DNA of 64,000 bases from Pseudomonas sp. GD04019 (lineage in GTDB: Bacteria; Pseudomonadota; Gammaproteobacteria; Pseudomonadales; Pseudomonadaceae), in assembly GCF_029837695.1 (NCBI RefSeq), contig NZ_JAOEEA010000011.1, positions 62,001 through 126,000 of the forward strand, read 5' to 3'. Under the pieces are notes generated by a model that saw nothing but the letters and a program-made list of their open reading frames with translations, searched no databases and was not told the origin of the DNA. Position numbers and translations under genes: made by a program. Within the stretch, counting starts at the first letter, position 1; each line of letters begins with the position of its first letter. This document shows, one piece after another, positions 25,383 to 33,975 of this stretch.

Positions 25383-26966
25383 ATGAAAAAATCTGCAGGT
25401 ATCGCAATAGGCGTCATCGTGGCCGCCGGCGCCCTCGGCACGGCCGGAGCCTGGTACACCGGCCAACAGCTGCCGGCGGTGCTGGACGCATCGATCAAGC
25501 AGGTCAACGCCGACATGGCTAAGACCCTGCCGGCACTCGGTCTCGACGTTTCCGTCGAGCTGCTCTCGCTGGATCGCCACTTCTTCAACAGCGACGCGCG
25601 CTACCGCGTCAAGTTCAACGGCTCGCTGGACGGCGAGACCGCGCAGCAGCTGGAGTGGGTGATCACCGACCGTATCGAACACGGTCCCTTCCCGCTGTCG
25701 CGCCTCAAGGCGTTCAAGCTGATGCCGGTCATGGCCACCAGCAACTACGCCCTGGAAGCCAACCCGGCCCTGGAAAAATGGTTCGCCGCCAGCAAGGGCG
25801 TTTCGCCGCTGGAAGGCCAGGCCAGCCTCGGCTACGACCAGTCCGTGGAAGGCACGGTGCGCCTGAACCCGCTGCAGGTCGCCCTGGATGAAGACAGCAA
25901 TCTGGACTTCAGCGGCCTGACCGTCGATTTCGACACCACCGCCGGCGCCAAGGAAATCGACGCCAGCGGCCTGATGGAAAGCGTCAAGGTCAGCTCCAAG
26001 CTGCCCTCCAGCGGCGAGCCGATGACCATCGAGTTCAAGGGTCTGACCCTGAACAGCCAGACCGCCAAGAGCGCCAGCGATTTCTACCTGGGCCAGAACG
26101 AGGTCAAGCTGCAGGTCGTCGAGGTCAAGGTTGGCGAAGCTGCCCCGGTACTGCTGAAAGACTTCGTACAGCGCGACGAAACCAGCGAAGCCGACGGCAA
26201 GCTGGCTGGCCGCTCCAGCTACAACGTCGGCATGGTCAGCTACCAAGGCCACGATATCGGCGGCCTGGAAATGATCTCCAGCGTGAAGAACATCGACGCC
26301 GCAGCCCTGCAATCGATGCTCGCCCTGTACAGCGAGATCATCAAGAGCACCGGTCAGCTGCAACAGGCCAGCCTGGAAGACGAGGCCAACCTGCCGGAGC
26401 TGAGCGAAGCGCAACAGGCCCAGCTGATGGTGGACGTGGACAAACTGCTGGCCGCCAAGCCGAGCATCGCCCTGGAGAAACTGGCGTTCAAGACCGCCAA
26501 CGGCGAGAGCAGCCTGAGCCTGGCCGTTGACCTGAACAAGCCCGAGTCCTTCGAGCTGCCGCCGGATCAACTGGCCAAGCAGCTGATCGCTCAGCTGGAT
26601 GCCAAGGTCAGCGTTTCCAAGGCCATGATCGGCGACGTGATCGGCCTGCAGGCCACCATCGGCGGCGAGACCGACAAGGAGGCCGTTGCCCAGCAGGCCT
26701 CGATGATGACCGAGATGGCCAGTGGCATGGCCCTGTCCACCGAGCTGGCCAAACTGGAAGGTGACAACATCGTCACCAGCCTGCACTACGCCAACGACAA
26801 GGTCGACTTCAACGGCAAGCAGATGACCGTCGAGGAGTTCGTCGCCATGGCCTTCGCCAGCGGTGCCGGTATGGGCATGGGCGTCGCGGACCTGGGCGCG
26901 GAAGAGCCCGAGATGGAAGGTCTGCTGGAAGAAGAAAGCACCGAGGAAGAGGCTCCGGCCGAATAA
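25383..26966 (+). CDS. YdgA-family protein (DUF945)
   Basis: The 527-residue protein has an N-terminal signal anchor (KKSAGIAIGVIVAAGALGTAG) and a long DUF945 region of repeated beta-rich segments, such as YRVKFNGSLDG and ITDRIEHGPFPLSRL, the latter close to the HGPFP motif of the family. It ends in an acidic tail rich in Glu. DUF945/YdgA proteins are anchored in the inner membrane and face the periplasm; their role is unknown. It is followed by a bidirectional terminator shared with the EF-hand gene. Confidence 0.9.
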   Translation: MKKSAGIAIGVIVAAGALGTAGAWYTGQQLPAVLDASIKQVNADMAKTLPALGLDVSVELLSLDRHFFNSDARYRVKFNGSLDGETAQQLEWVITDRIEHGPFPLSRLKAFKLMPVMATSNYALEANPALEKWFAASKGVSPLEGQASLGYDQSVEGTVRLNPLQVALDEDSNLDFSGLTVDFDTTAGAKEIDASGLMESVKVSSKLPSSGEPMTIEFKGLTLNSQTAKSASDFYLGQNEVKLQVVEVKVGEAAPVLLKDFVQRDETSEADGKLAGRSSYNVGMVSYQGHDIGGLEMISSVKNIDAAALQSMLALYSEIIKSTGQLQQASLEDEANLPELSEAQQAQLMVDVDKLLAAKPSIALEKLAFKTANGESSLSLAVDLNKPESFELPPDQLAKQLIAQLDAKVSVSKAMIGDVIGLQATIGGETDKEAVAQQASMMTEMASGMALSTELAKLEGDNIVTSLHYANDKVDFNGKQMTVEEFVAMAFASGAGMGMGVADLGAEEPEMEGLLEEESTEEEAPAE

Positions 26967-26982
26967 CCTCCGCAGGTGCCGA

Positions 26983-27015
26983 AAGGCCCGCATTTCCACT
27001 GGAGATGCGGGCCTT
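26983..27015. terminator. Bidirectional terminator between ydgA-like gene and EF-hand gene
   Basis: AAGGCCCGCAT (26983-26993) pairs perfectly with 27005-27015. The T-rich tract CTTGTTT follows on the plus strand; the minus-strand tail is less T-rich. Confidence 0.8.
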
Positions 27016-27021
27016 CTTGTT

Positions 27022-27759
27022 TCAGGCGGAAATGCTCAGCTGGCTGCCGATGCTCGATTGGTAGCCGGCACTCTCCTGATACTGCTTGAGCAGCTTGGCG
27101 ATCAGCCCCGCGTAGTTTTCCTCCTCGTTGCTGTCGGCCTTGGGCGGCTGGGCGACCGCGTCGAGCAGGCTGCTCAGCTCGTCCTGGCTGACGCTGCCGT
27201 TGCCATCGCTGTCCAGCTGGCCGAACAGCTCCCCGCTGCCGGCTGCGCCCTGTGCGGGTGGTGGTGGAGGCGGGGCCAGGGCGGCCAGTTCGTCCAGGTT
27301 GAGGCCGCCGTCGCCGTCGGCATCCAGTTCCGCCAGCAGGCCGGCGGAATCCTTGCCGCCAGGGCCGGGCAGGGCACTCAGCTCGTCGGTGTCGATGCTG
27401 CCGTCGCCGTTGGCATCCAGCTTGGCGAACATCTCCTCGGGATTGGGGCCGCCGGGCGGCGGTGGTGGCGCCAGGGCCGCGGTTTCCTCGCTGTCGAGGC
27501 TACCGTCGCCGTTGGCGTCGAGCTGGCTGAACAGCTCGTCGATGTCGATGGTCAGGCTGCTGTCGGTTTCCTTGGCTGCGCTCAGCGCGCTCTGCATTTC
27601 TTCCTTGGCGATGCCGCCACTGCCATCGCTGTCGAGCAGGCTGAACAGCTTCTCCTGTACCTGCGCCGGGCCACCGCTGCAGCCACCGCCGCCGGCGCTG
27701 CTGCGCTGGACCGAGGTATAGCCGCTGTAGCCCGAGTAACTGCTGACACCACTGATCAT
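27022..27759 (-). CDS. Protein with five EF-hand calcium-binding loops
   Basis: The 245-residue protein starts at MISGVSSYSGYSGYTS; the ATG at 27759 has AGGAG at a good distance, unlike the in-frame ATG at 27783. It carries five canonical loops: DSDGSGGIAKEE, DANGDGSLDSEE, DANGDGSIDTDE, DADGDGGLNLDE and DSDGNGSVSQDE, spaced unevenly and joined by Pro/Gly-rich linkers such as APPPPPGG. The N-terminal 25 residues are Ser/Tyr/Gly-rich with no Sec signal. It is probably a Ca2+ sensor or buffer. It lies downstream of, and in the same direction as, a two-component system, 206 bp away. Confidence 0.9.
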   Translation of the reverse strand: MISGVSSYSGYSGYTSVQRSSAGGGGCSGGPAQVQEKLFSLLDSDGSGGIAKEEMQSALSAAKETDSSLTIDIDELFSQLDANGDGSLDSEETAALAPPPPPGGPNPEEMFAKLDANGDGSIDTDELSALPGPGGKDSAGLLAELDADGDGGLNLDELAALAPPPPPPAQGAAGSGELFGQLDSDGNGSVSQDELSSLLDAVAQPPKADSNEEENYAGLIAKLLKQYQESAGYQSSIGSQLSISA

Positions 27760-27939
27760 GGGAGTCACTCCTGTTGTTGGCATGCCGGAGGGTTCTCCGG
27801 TGATGTCAGCTTCGGCGTGCTCTGTGTCGCGGGTTTATGGACTTTGTATCGCGCCGTCTACAAACCGCAGCCATCTAGTGTGGATGAAGCTCGCGACAGG
27901 CCCCAGTCCGGAGTCATTCGTGACAAGCGTGGTGCAGGC

Positions 27940-27954
27940 GCGGGTTTCACCCGC
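27940..27954. repeat. Small hairpin repeat after the histidine kinase gene
   Basis: GCGGGT-TTC-ACCCGC at 27940-27954, continued by CCTAC, resembles a short interspersed sequence common in Pseudomonas intergenic regions. It lies 12 nt past the kinase stop codon in the gap before the EF-hand gene. No T run follows, so it is not a clear terminator. Confidence 0.45.
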
Positions 27955-27965
27955 CCTACCACTCG

Positions 27966-28979
27966 TCAGCGTGGCAGGCGCAGGATGGCGGTCAGCCCGC
28001 CACCATGGGTCTCTACGAGCAGGATATCGCCGCCCTGGCGCCGCGCCGCCTCGCGGGCGATGGTCAGGCCCAGGCCGACGCCTCCGGAGCTGCGGTTTCG
28101 CGAGCCCTCGACGCGGAAGAACGCCTCGAACACCGCCTCGCGCTGCGCGGGCGCGATGCCCGGGCCGTGGTCGATCACCCGCACCTCGACACCTTCGCGG
28201 CTGTCGTGCAGCTCGATGGCCGCATGGCCGGCGTAACGCAGGGCGTTCTCCAGCAGGTTGCTGACACAGGAACGCAGCGCCAGCGGCTGCACGCGCAGCG
28301 GTGCGCAGTGGCCATGGAAAGTCACTTCGGCGCCGCGATCCTGGGCGTCCTCGACCATGGATTCGAGCAGTGCCTGCAGGTCCAGCCACTGCAGAGCCTC
28401 GGTACTGCGCTGCTCGTGCAGGTAGCTCAGGGTGGCGTCGAGCATGCCGATCATTTCGCCCAGGTCATGGCCCATGCGTGCCCGCAGTTGCGGGTTGGGA
28501 ATCTGCTCCACACGCAGCTTGAGGCGTGCCAGCGGGGTACGCAGGTCGTGAGATACGGCGGCGAGCATGCGCGCGCGCTGCTGTACCTGCTCGCGGATGC
28601 GCCGCTGCATCAGGTTGAAGGCGTGTGCGGCCTGGCGTGCCTCCTGCGGGCCGGTCTCCGGCAGCGGTGGGCTGTCGAGGTTGTCGGAGAGCCGCTCGGC
28701 CGCCTCGGAAAGGCTCTGGATCGGCCGACTGAGCAGGCGCGCGCCATACCAGGCGGCGACGATCAGGGTCAGCAGCTGGAAGCCCAGCACGATCAGTGGA
28801 CCATGAATACTCGGCCCCGGCGGCGGTGGGCGCAGGGCCTCGTACCGGGCCATGGGCGGCGGTGGTGGCGGCGGGCGGCCGTAGTGGCTGAACCAGAGGA
28901 AGGCCAGGCCATGGGCCAGCAGGATGGCGGCGAGGAACACGCCGAACAGGCGGGCGAACAGACTGTCGGCGCGGCGCAT
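27966..28979 (-). CDS. Two-component sensor histidine kinase
   Basis: The 337-residue kinase has two membrane helices (about 12-30 and 61-80) around a short, very Pro-rich periplasmic segment of about 30 residues (seven consecutive Pro). A HAMP domain follows, then the H-box AAVSHDLRTPLARLK with His144, the N-box LLENALRYA, the G1 box VIDHGPGI and GGVGLGLTI. The signal is unknown; with such a small loop, sensing may occur in the membrane or through partners. It overlaps the regulator gene by one base (TGATG), so the pair is translationally coupled. Confidence 0.93.
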   Translation of the reverse strand: MRRADSLFARLFGVFLAAILLAHGLAFLWFSHYGRPPPPPPPMARYEALRPPPPGPSIHGPLIVLGFQLLTLIVAAWYGARLLSRPIQSLSEAAERLSDNLDSPPLPETGPQEARQAAHAFNLMQRRIREQVQQRARMLAAVSHDLRTPLARLKLRVEQIPNPQLRARMGHDLGEMIGMLDATLSYLHEQRSTEALQWLDLQALLESMVEDAQDRGAEVTFHGHCAPLRVQPLALRSCVSNLLENALRYAGHAAIELHDSREGVEVRVIDHGPGIAPAQREAVFEAFFRVEGSRNRSSGGVGLGLTIAREAARRQGGDILLVETHGGGLTAILRLPR

Positions 28980-29737
28980 CAACGGATCTCGGCGGCGTCG
29001 AACAAATAGCCCTCGCCACGCACGGTCTTGATCAGTGCCGGGCTGCGCGGATCGTCGCCGAGCTTCTGGCGCAGGCGCGAGACCAACAGGTCGATGCTGC
29101 GGTCGAAGGCCTCGATGGAGCGGCCGCGCGCCTCGTCCAGCAACTGCTCGCGGCTGAGTACCCGGCGCGGGCGTTCGAGGAATACCCAGAGCAGGCGGAA
29201 CTCGGCGTTGGACAACGGCACTACCAGGCCGTCCGAGGACTGCAACTGGCGCAGCACGCAGTGCAGGGTCCAGCCGTCGAAGCGCACGCTGGCGCGCGGC
29301 TCCTCGCGCGGCGCGCTGCGGTCGTCGCGTACGCGACGGAGGATGGTCTGGATGCGCGCCACCAGCTCGCGTGGCTCGAAGGGCTTGGCCATGTAGTCGT
29401 CGGCGCCCAGCTCCAGGCCGATGATGCGGTCGGTCGGCTCGCAGCGCGCAGTGAGCATCAGGATCGGTATGTCGGAGCCCGCGCGCAGCTCGCGGCACAG
29501 GGCCAGGCCGTCCTCGCCGGGCAGCATGAGGTCGAGGATGACCACGTCGAAGTGGCTGGCGGCCAGCGCACGGCGCATGGCACTGCCATCGCCGACGGCC
29601 TCGCTGTCGATGTTGAAACGGGTCAGATAGCCGCCCAGCAGCTCGCGCAGTTCCAGGTTGTCGTCGACGATCAGGGCGCGGGTCGTGCGGACGCGCGACT
29701 CACGGGCGGTCAGTGCTTGCACCGTAACGGGCTCCAA
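28979..29737 (-). CDS. OmpR-family response regulator
   Basis: The 252-residue regulator has a receiver domain with the acidic pair VDD (residues 25-26), phospho-acceptor Asp69 in VILDLMLPGEDG, the conserved Thr in MLTAR and Lys in MAKPFEP. A winged-helix DNA-binding domain follows, with LSNAEFRLLWVFLERP and DRSIDLLVSRLRQKLGDDP. The receiver is preceded by about 18 extra residues, so the start may be slightly downstream. It is divergent from kdpF, whose start is 247 bp away. It is not KdpE, which is found at 37204, so the target genes are unknown. Confidence 0.92.
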   Translation of the reverse strand: MEPVTVQALTARESRVRTTRALIVDDNLELRELLGGYLTRFNIDSEAVGDGSAMRRALAASHFDVVILDLMLPGEDGLALCRELRAGSDIPILMLTARCEPTDRIIGLELGADDYMAKPFEPRELVARIQTILRRVRDDRSAPREEPRASVRFDGWTLHCVLRQLQSSDGLVVPLSNAEFRLLWVFLERPRRVLSREQLLDEARGRSIEAFDRSIDLLVSRLRQKLGDDPRSPALIKTVRGEGYLFDAAEIR

Positions 29738-29859
29738 ACTGCGGGCGGGGAAGGGGCTGGCGCATTCTAGCCGGCCGAGAGCCTGGGCTGACGCCGCCCG
29801 TCACCATGCTCGATGGCTCAGGTGTCGGCAGCGTGTCGGCCATGTATCGGCACCGATAC

Positions 29860-29909
29860 AAAGCGGTGGGGCGCGATCTTTACGCATTCTTTATCGCCCA
29901 CACCGCTTT
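29860..29909 (+). promoter_or_regulatory. Candidate KdpE operator region upstream of kdpF
   Basis: TTTACGCATTCTTTATCGCC at 29879-29898 resembles the T-rich KdpE-binding stretch of the E. coli kdp promoter, with two TTTA blocks followed by a C-rich segment. The region is also flanked by a 9-bp perfect inverted repeat, AAAGCGGTG (29860-29868) and CACCGCTTT (29901-29909). It sits about 80-120 bp before kdpF. The match is by eye only. Confidence 0.4.
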
Positions 29910-29984
29910 GCGGAATCGCTCCTTTACGCCGCCCAGGCGAAGAATTCGCCCACAGCGGCGTAGTCCGCATTACGGAGCGATCAC

Positions 29985-30074
29985 ATGAGCATTCTCGACG
30001 GGGTGTCCCTGGGCCTGGCCCTGGGGCTGTTCATCTACCTGCTGGTGGCGCTGCTACGCGCCGAGCGCGGCTAG
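29985..30074 (+). CDS. kdpF: K+-transporting ATPase subunit KdpF
   Basis: This 29-residue single-helix peptide (MSILDGVSLGLALGLFIYLL...ERG) precedes kdpA by 8 nt and matches the small KdpF subunit that stabilises the KdpFABC complex in the membrane. The ATG follows an ACGGAG ribosome site at 29973-29978. It is the first gene of the kdpFABC operon. Confidence 0.93.
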   Translation: MSILDGVSLGLALGLFIYLLVALLRAERG

Positions 30075-30082
30075 GAGGCCCC

Positions 30083-31771
30083 ATGCAACTTCAAGACTAT
30101 GGCCTGATCCTGGCCTTCTTCGTCCTGGTGCTGGCACCCGCGCCCTGGCTGGGGCGTTATCTGTACCGCGCCATGGAGGGCGAGCGCACGCTGCTGACGC
30201 CGCTGCTGCAACCCATCGAGCGCATCTGCTACCGCGTCGCCGGTGTCGACTCGAGGCGCGATCAGAGCTGGCAATCCTACGCCCTGGCGCTGCTGGCCTT
30301 CACCCTGGCCAGCCTGGTCGTGCTGTTCGCCATCCTGCTGCTGCAGGGTGTGCTGCCGCTCAACCCGCAGCAACTGCCGGGCCTGGAGTGGACCCTGGCG
30401 TTCAACACGGCGGTGAGTTTCGTCACCAACACCAACTGGCAGGCCTACAGTGGCGAGGCGTCCCTGAGCTACTTCAGCCAGATGATCGGCCTCACCGTGC
30501 AGAACTTCGTCAGCCCGGCGGTGGGCCTGGCCATCCTGGTGGCTTTCGCCCGCGGCATCGCGCGCAAGTCCAGCGCCGGCATCGGCAACTTCTGGGTCGA
30601 CCTGACCCGCGCCACGCTGTACGGCCTGCTGCCATTCTGCGTGATCCTGGCGCTGTTGCTGGTGTGGCAGGGCGTGCCGCAGACCTTTATCGACTACGTG
30701 CAGGTCAAGACCCTCACGGGTGCCGATCAGACCATTCCGCTCGGCCCGGCGGCCAGCCAGATCGCCATCAAGCAGCTCGGCACCAACGGCGGCGGCTTCT
30801 TCGGCGTGAACTCGGCGCATCCCTTCGAGAATCCCACGGCGCTGAGCAACCTGCTGGAAGTGGCGGCGATCATCCTGATCCCGGTGGCGCTGGTGTTCAG
30901 CTTCGGCCACTACGTCAAGGACCTGCGCCAGAGCCGCGCGATCCTGGCCTGCATGCTGATCCTGTTCGTCATTGGCCTGGGCATCACCCTGTGGGCCGAG
31001 CATCAGCCGAACCCGGCGCTGGCGGCGTTGCCGATCGAGCAGGCCGGCTCGCTGGAAGGCAAGGAGAGTCGCTTTGGCGTGGCTGCCTCGGCGCTCTGGG
31101 CGGTGACCACCACGGCCGCGTCGAACGGCTCGGTCAACGCCATGCACGACAGCTTCAGCGCCATCGGCGGCATGATCCCGATGTTCAACATGATGCTCGG
31201 CGAGGTGATCTTCGGCGGCGTCGGCGCCGGCCTCTACGGCATGCTGCTGTTCGTGCTGATCGCCGTGTTCCTCGCCGGCCTGATGATCGGCCGCACCCCG
31301 GAATACCTGGGCAAGAAGCTGGAGGCCCGCGAGGTGCGCCTGCTGGTGGCGACCCTGCTGGTGATGCCGATCGGCGTGCTGGTGTTCTGCGCCCTGGCGG
31401 TGAGTCTGACGGGCCCGGCGGCCTCGATCAGCAACCCCGGTCCGCACGGCTTCAGCCAGGCGCTATACGCCTACACCTCGGGCACCGCCAACAACGGCTC
31501 TGCCTTCGGCGGCTTCGGCGCCAACACGGCGTTCCACAACCTGCTGATCGGCCTGGCCATGCTGCTCGGGCGCTTCGGCTACATCCTGCCGATCCTCGCC
31601 ATCGCCGGCAGCCTGGCGGCGAAGAAGCGCGCACCGCTGAACGACAACAGCTTCCCTACCCACGGCCCGCTGTTCGTCACCTTGCTGACCCTGACCATTC
31701 TGCTGGTCGGTGGCCTGACCTTCCTGCCTGCGCTGGCCCTGGGCCCGCTGGCCGAACACCTGGCGTTCTAA
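30083..31771 (+). CDS. kdpA: K+-transporting ATPase potassium-binding subunit KdpA
   Basis: The 562-residue KdpA is the channel-like subunit that selects K+. It has about ten membrane helices and four selectivity-filter-type loops, including VSFVTNTNWQAYSGE, LGTNGGGFFGVNSAHPFENP, ATTAASNGSVNAMHD-like TTTAASNGS and GTANNGSAFGGFG. A better start than the long open frame from 29813 is the ATG at 30083, which has GGAGG just upstream and gives the normal N-terminus MQLQDYGLIL. It lies directly between kdpF and kdpB. Confidence 0.97.
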   Translation: MQLQDYGLILAFFVLVLAPAPWLGRYLYRAMEGERTLLTPLLQPIERICYRVAGVDSRRDQSWQSYALALLAFTLASLVVLFAILLLQGVLPLNPQQLPGLEWTLAFNTAVSFVTNTNWQAYSGEASLSYFSQMIGLTVQNFVSPAVGLAILVAFARGIARKSSAGIGNFWVDLTRATLYGLLPFCVILALLLVWQGVPQTFIDYVQVKTLTGADQTIPLGPAASQIAIKQLGTNGGGFFGVNSAHPFENPTALSNLLEVAAIILIPVALVFSFGHYVKDLRQSRAILACMLILFVIGLGITLWAEHQPNPALAALPIEQAGSLEGKESRFGVAASALWAVTTTAASNGSVNAMHDSFSAIGGMIPMFNMMLGEVIFGGVGAGLYGMLLFVLIAVFLAGLMIGRTPEYLGKKLEAREVRLLVATLLVMPIGVLVFCALAVSLTGPAASISNPGPHGFSQALYAYTSGTANNGSAFGGFGANTAFHNLLIGLAMLLGRFGYILPILAIAGSLAAKKRAPLNDNSFPTHGPLFVTLLTLTILLVGGLTFLPALALGPLAEHLAF

Positions 31772-31783
31772 GGGAGAACCAAG

Positions 31784-33832
31784 ATGAATGCCCCAACCCG
31801 CGCGCCCAGTAGTGCCGTGCAAACCTCCAAGACCAGCTTCCAGGCGCTGTGGCAACCGGCGCTCAAGCAGGCCTTCGTCAAACTCGATCCGCGCCAGCTC
31901 AAGCGGGCGCCGGTGATGCTGGTAGTCGAGCTGACCGCCATCCTCACCACCGTGCTGTGCTTCATTCCCAACCCTGCGGTCAGCGTCGGCCTGGCCGTGC
32001 AGATCGCCCTGTGGCTGTGGTTCACCGTGCTCTTCGCCAACTTCGCCGAAGCCCTGGCCGAGGGCCGTGGCAAGGCCCGCGCCGACAGCCTCAAGGCCGG
32101 TAGCCAGGGCCTCACCGCGCGGCGCAAGGTCGGCGAGCAGTTTCAGGCCGTGGCCGCCAGCCAGCTGCGTCGTGGCGATATCGTGCGTGTCGAGGCCGGC
32201 GAGCTGATCCCCGGCGACGGCGAGGTGATCGAAGGCATTGCCGCGGTCAACGAGGCGGCGATTACCGGCGAATCCGCACCGGTGATCCGCGAGTCCGGCG
32301 GCGACCGCTCGGCCGTCACCGGCAACACCCGCGTGGTGTCGGACTGGCTGCTGGTGCAGATCACCGCCAACCCCGGCGAGTCGACCCTGGACCGGATGAT
32401 CGCCCTGGTCGAAGGCGCCAAGCGGCAGAAGACGCCGAACGAGGTGGCGCTGGATATCCTGCTGATCGGCCTGACCCTGATCTTCCTGCTGGTGGTGGCC
32501 GCGCTGCAGCCGTTCGCCCGCTACGCCGGCGGCGACCTGCCGCTGGTGTACCTGGTGGCGCTGCTGGTGACGCTGATCCCCACCACCATCGGTGGGCTGC
32601 TCTCGGCTATCGGCATCGCCGGCATGGACCGCCTGGTGCGCCTCAACGTGATCGCCAAGTCCGGCCGCGCCGTGGAAGCGGCGGGCGATGTGCACACCCT
32701 GCTGCTGGACAAGACCGGCACCATCACCTTCGGCAACCGCCGCTGCAGCGCGCTGGTCAAGGCACCGGGCGTCAACGGGCGCGACCTGGCCGAGGCGGCG
32801 CTGCTGGCCTCGCTGGCCGACGACACGGCGGAGGGCAAGTCCATCGTCGAGTACCTGCGTGCCCTGAGCCCGGTGGAGGCGCCGGAGCGTGGCTCGGTGC
32901 GCGGCATCGCCTTCAGTGCCGAGACGCGCCTGTCCGGGGCCGACTGGAGCGGCCGCAGCTTCCGCAAGGGCGCGGTGGACGCGGTACTGCTGTACCTGGG
33001 CATGAGCCGCGAGCAGATGCCCGAGCACCTGGCGCGCGAGGTCGACAAGATCGCCCAGAGCGGGGGTACGCCGTTGCTGGTGGCCGGCGACAATCGCCTG
33101 CTCGGCGCCATCCACCTCAAGGACGTGGTCAAGCCGGGCATTCGCGAGCGGTTCGCCGAGCTGCGCCAGCTTGGCATCCGCACCGTGATGGTCACCGGCG
33201 ACAACCCGCTGACCGCCGCCGCCATCGCCGCCGAGGCGGGCGTGGATGACGTGATCGCCGAGGCCACGCCGGAGAAGAAACTGCAGCGCATCCGCAGCGA
33301 GCAGGCCGACGGCAAGCTGGTGGCCATGTGCGGCGACGGCGCCAACGACGCCCCGGCGCTGGCCCAGGCCGACGTCGGCCTGGCGATGAACGACGGCACC
33401 CAGGCCGCCCGCGAGGCCGCCAACCTGGTGGACCTGGACAGCGACCCGACCAAGTTGCTGGATGTGGTGCAGGTGGGTAAGGAACTGCTGGTGACCCGCG
33501 GCGCGCTGACCACCTTCTCGGTGGCCAACGACGTGGCCAAGTATTTCGCCATCCTGCCGGCGCTGTTCGCCGGCATCTACCCGCAGCTGGGCACGCTCAA
33601 CATCATGCAGCTGCACAGTCCGCAGAGCGCCATTCTCTCGGCCATCGTGTTCAACGCGCTGATCATCATCGTGCTGATTCCCCTGGCCCTGCGCGGCGTG
33701 CGCGTGCAGGCGGCGGATGCGGCCAGCCTGCTGCGGCGCAACCTGCTGATCTACGGCCTGGGCGGCATCCTCGCGCCCTTCGTGGGCATCAAGCTGATTG
33801 ATGTACTGCTGGTGATGCTGGGGCTGGTGTAG
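31784..33832 (+). CDS. kdpB: K+-transporting P-type ATPase subunit KdpB
   Basis: The 682-residue KdpB is the P-type ATPase that drives K+ uptake. It has the phosphorylated Asp309 in LLDKTGTIT, the actuator-domain TGES (EAAITGESAPV), the hinge motif MVTGDNPLTA and GDGANDAPAL. Membrane helices flank these domains. It follows kdpA by 12 nt with GGGAG upstream. Between it and kdpC lies a 143-bp gap with a palindromic repeat, which breaks an otherwise compact operon. Confidence 0.97.
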   Translation: MNAPTRAPSSAVQTSKTSFQALWQPALKQAFVKLDPRQLKRAPVMLVVELTAILTTVLCFIPNPAVSVGLAVQIALWLWFTVLFANFAEALAEGRGKARADSLKAGSQGLTARRKVGEQFQAVAASQLRRGDIVRVEAGELIPGDGEVIEGIAAVNEAAITGESAPVIRESGGDRSAVTGNTRVVSDWLLVQITANPGESTLDRMIALVEGAKRQKTPNEVALDILLIGLTLIFLLVVAALQPFARYAGGDLPLVYLVALLVTLIPTTIGGLLSAIGIAGMDRLVRLNVIAKSGRAVEAAGDVHTLLLDKTGTITFGNRRCSALVKAPGVNGRDLAEAALLASLADDTAEGKSIVEYLRALSPVEAPERGSVRGIAFSAETRLSGADWSGRSFRKGAVDAVLLYLGMSREQMPEHLAREVDKIAQSGGTPLLVAGDNRLLGAIHLKDVVKPGIRERFAELRQLGIRTVMVTGDNPLTAAAIAAEAGVDDVIAEATPEKKLQRIRSEQADGKLVAMCGDGANDAPALAQADVGLAMNDGTQAAREAANLVDLDSDPTKLLDVVQVGKELLVTRGALTTFSVANDVAKYFAILPALFAGIYPQLGTLNIMQLHSPQSAILSAIVFNALIIIVLIPLALRGVRVQAADAASLLRRNLLIYGLGGILAPFVGIKLIDVLLVMLGLV

Positions 33833-33840
33833 CGCTTTTG

Positions 33841-33938
33841 CTCCCCTCTCCCGCGTGCGGGAGAGGAGCCGGGGGAGAGGGTAATTAGCAACACAGAAGC
33901 CCTCTCCCTAACCCTCTCCTACAAGTGGGAGAGGGGAC
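33841..33938. repeat. Palindromic CTCTCCC repeat between kdpB and kdpC
   Basis: Two related arms of about 40 bp (33841-33881 and 33900-33937) are imperfect inverted copies of each other. Each also contains a smaller hairpin such as CTCTCCCGCGTGCGGGAGAG. The composition resembles interspersed GAGAGGG/CCCTCTC repeats widespread in pseudomonads and related bacteria. It lies inside the kdp operon, where it may affect mRNA stability or KdpC level. Confidence 0.8.
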
Positions 33939-33975
33939 TAGTTCAGTGAACTTCTGAGGATTTGGGAGAAATATC

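Noticed and set aside
27180..27690. Repeated DNA blocks (CCGTCGCCGTTGGC) suggesting a tandem repeat
   Set aside because: They are the codons of the five EF-hand loops in the gene at 27022-27759, not an independent repeat.
31463..33616. Minus-strand frame opposite kdpB
   Set aside because: It contains no family motif and is entirely explained by the reverse frame of KdpB.
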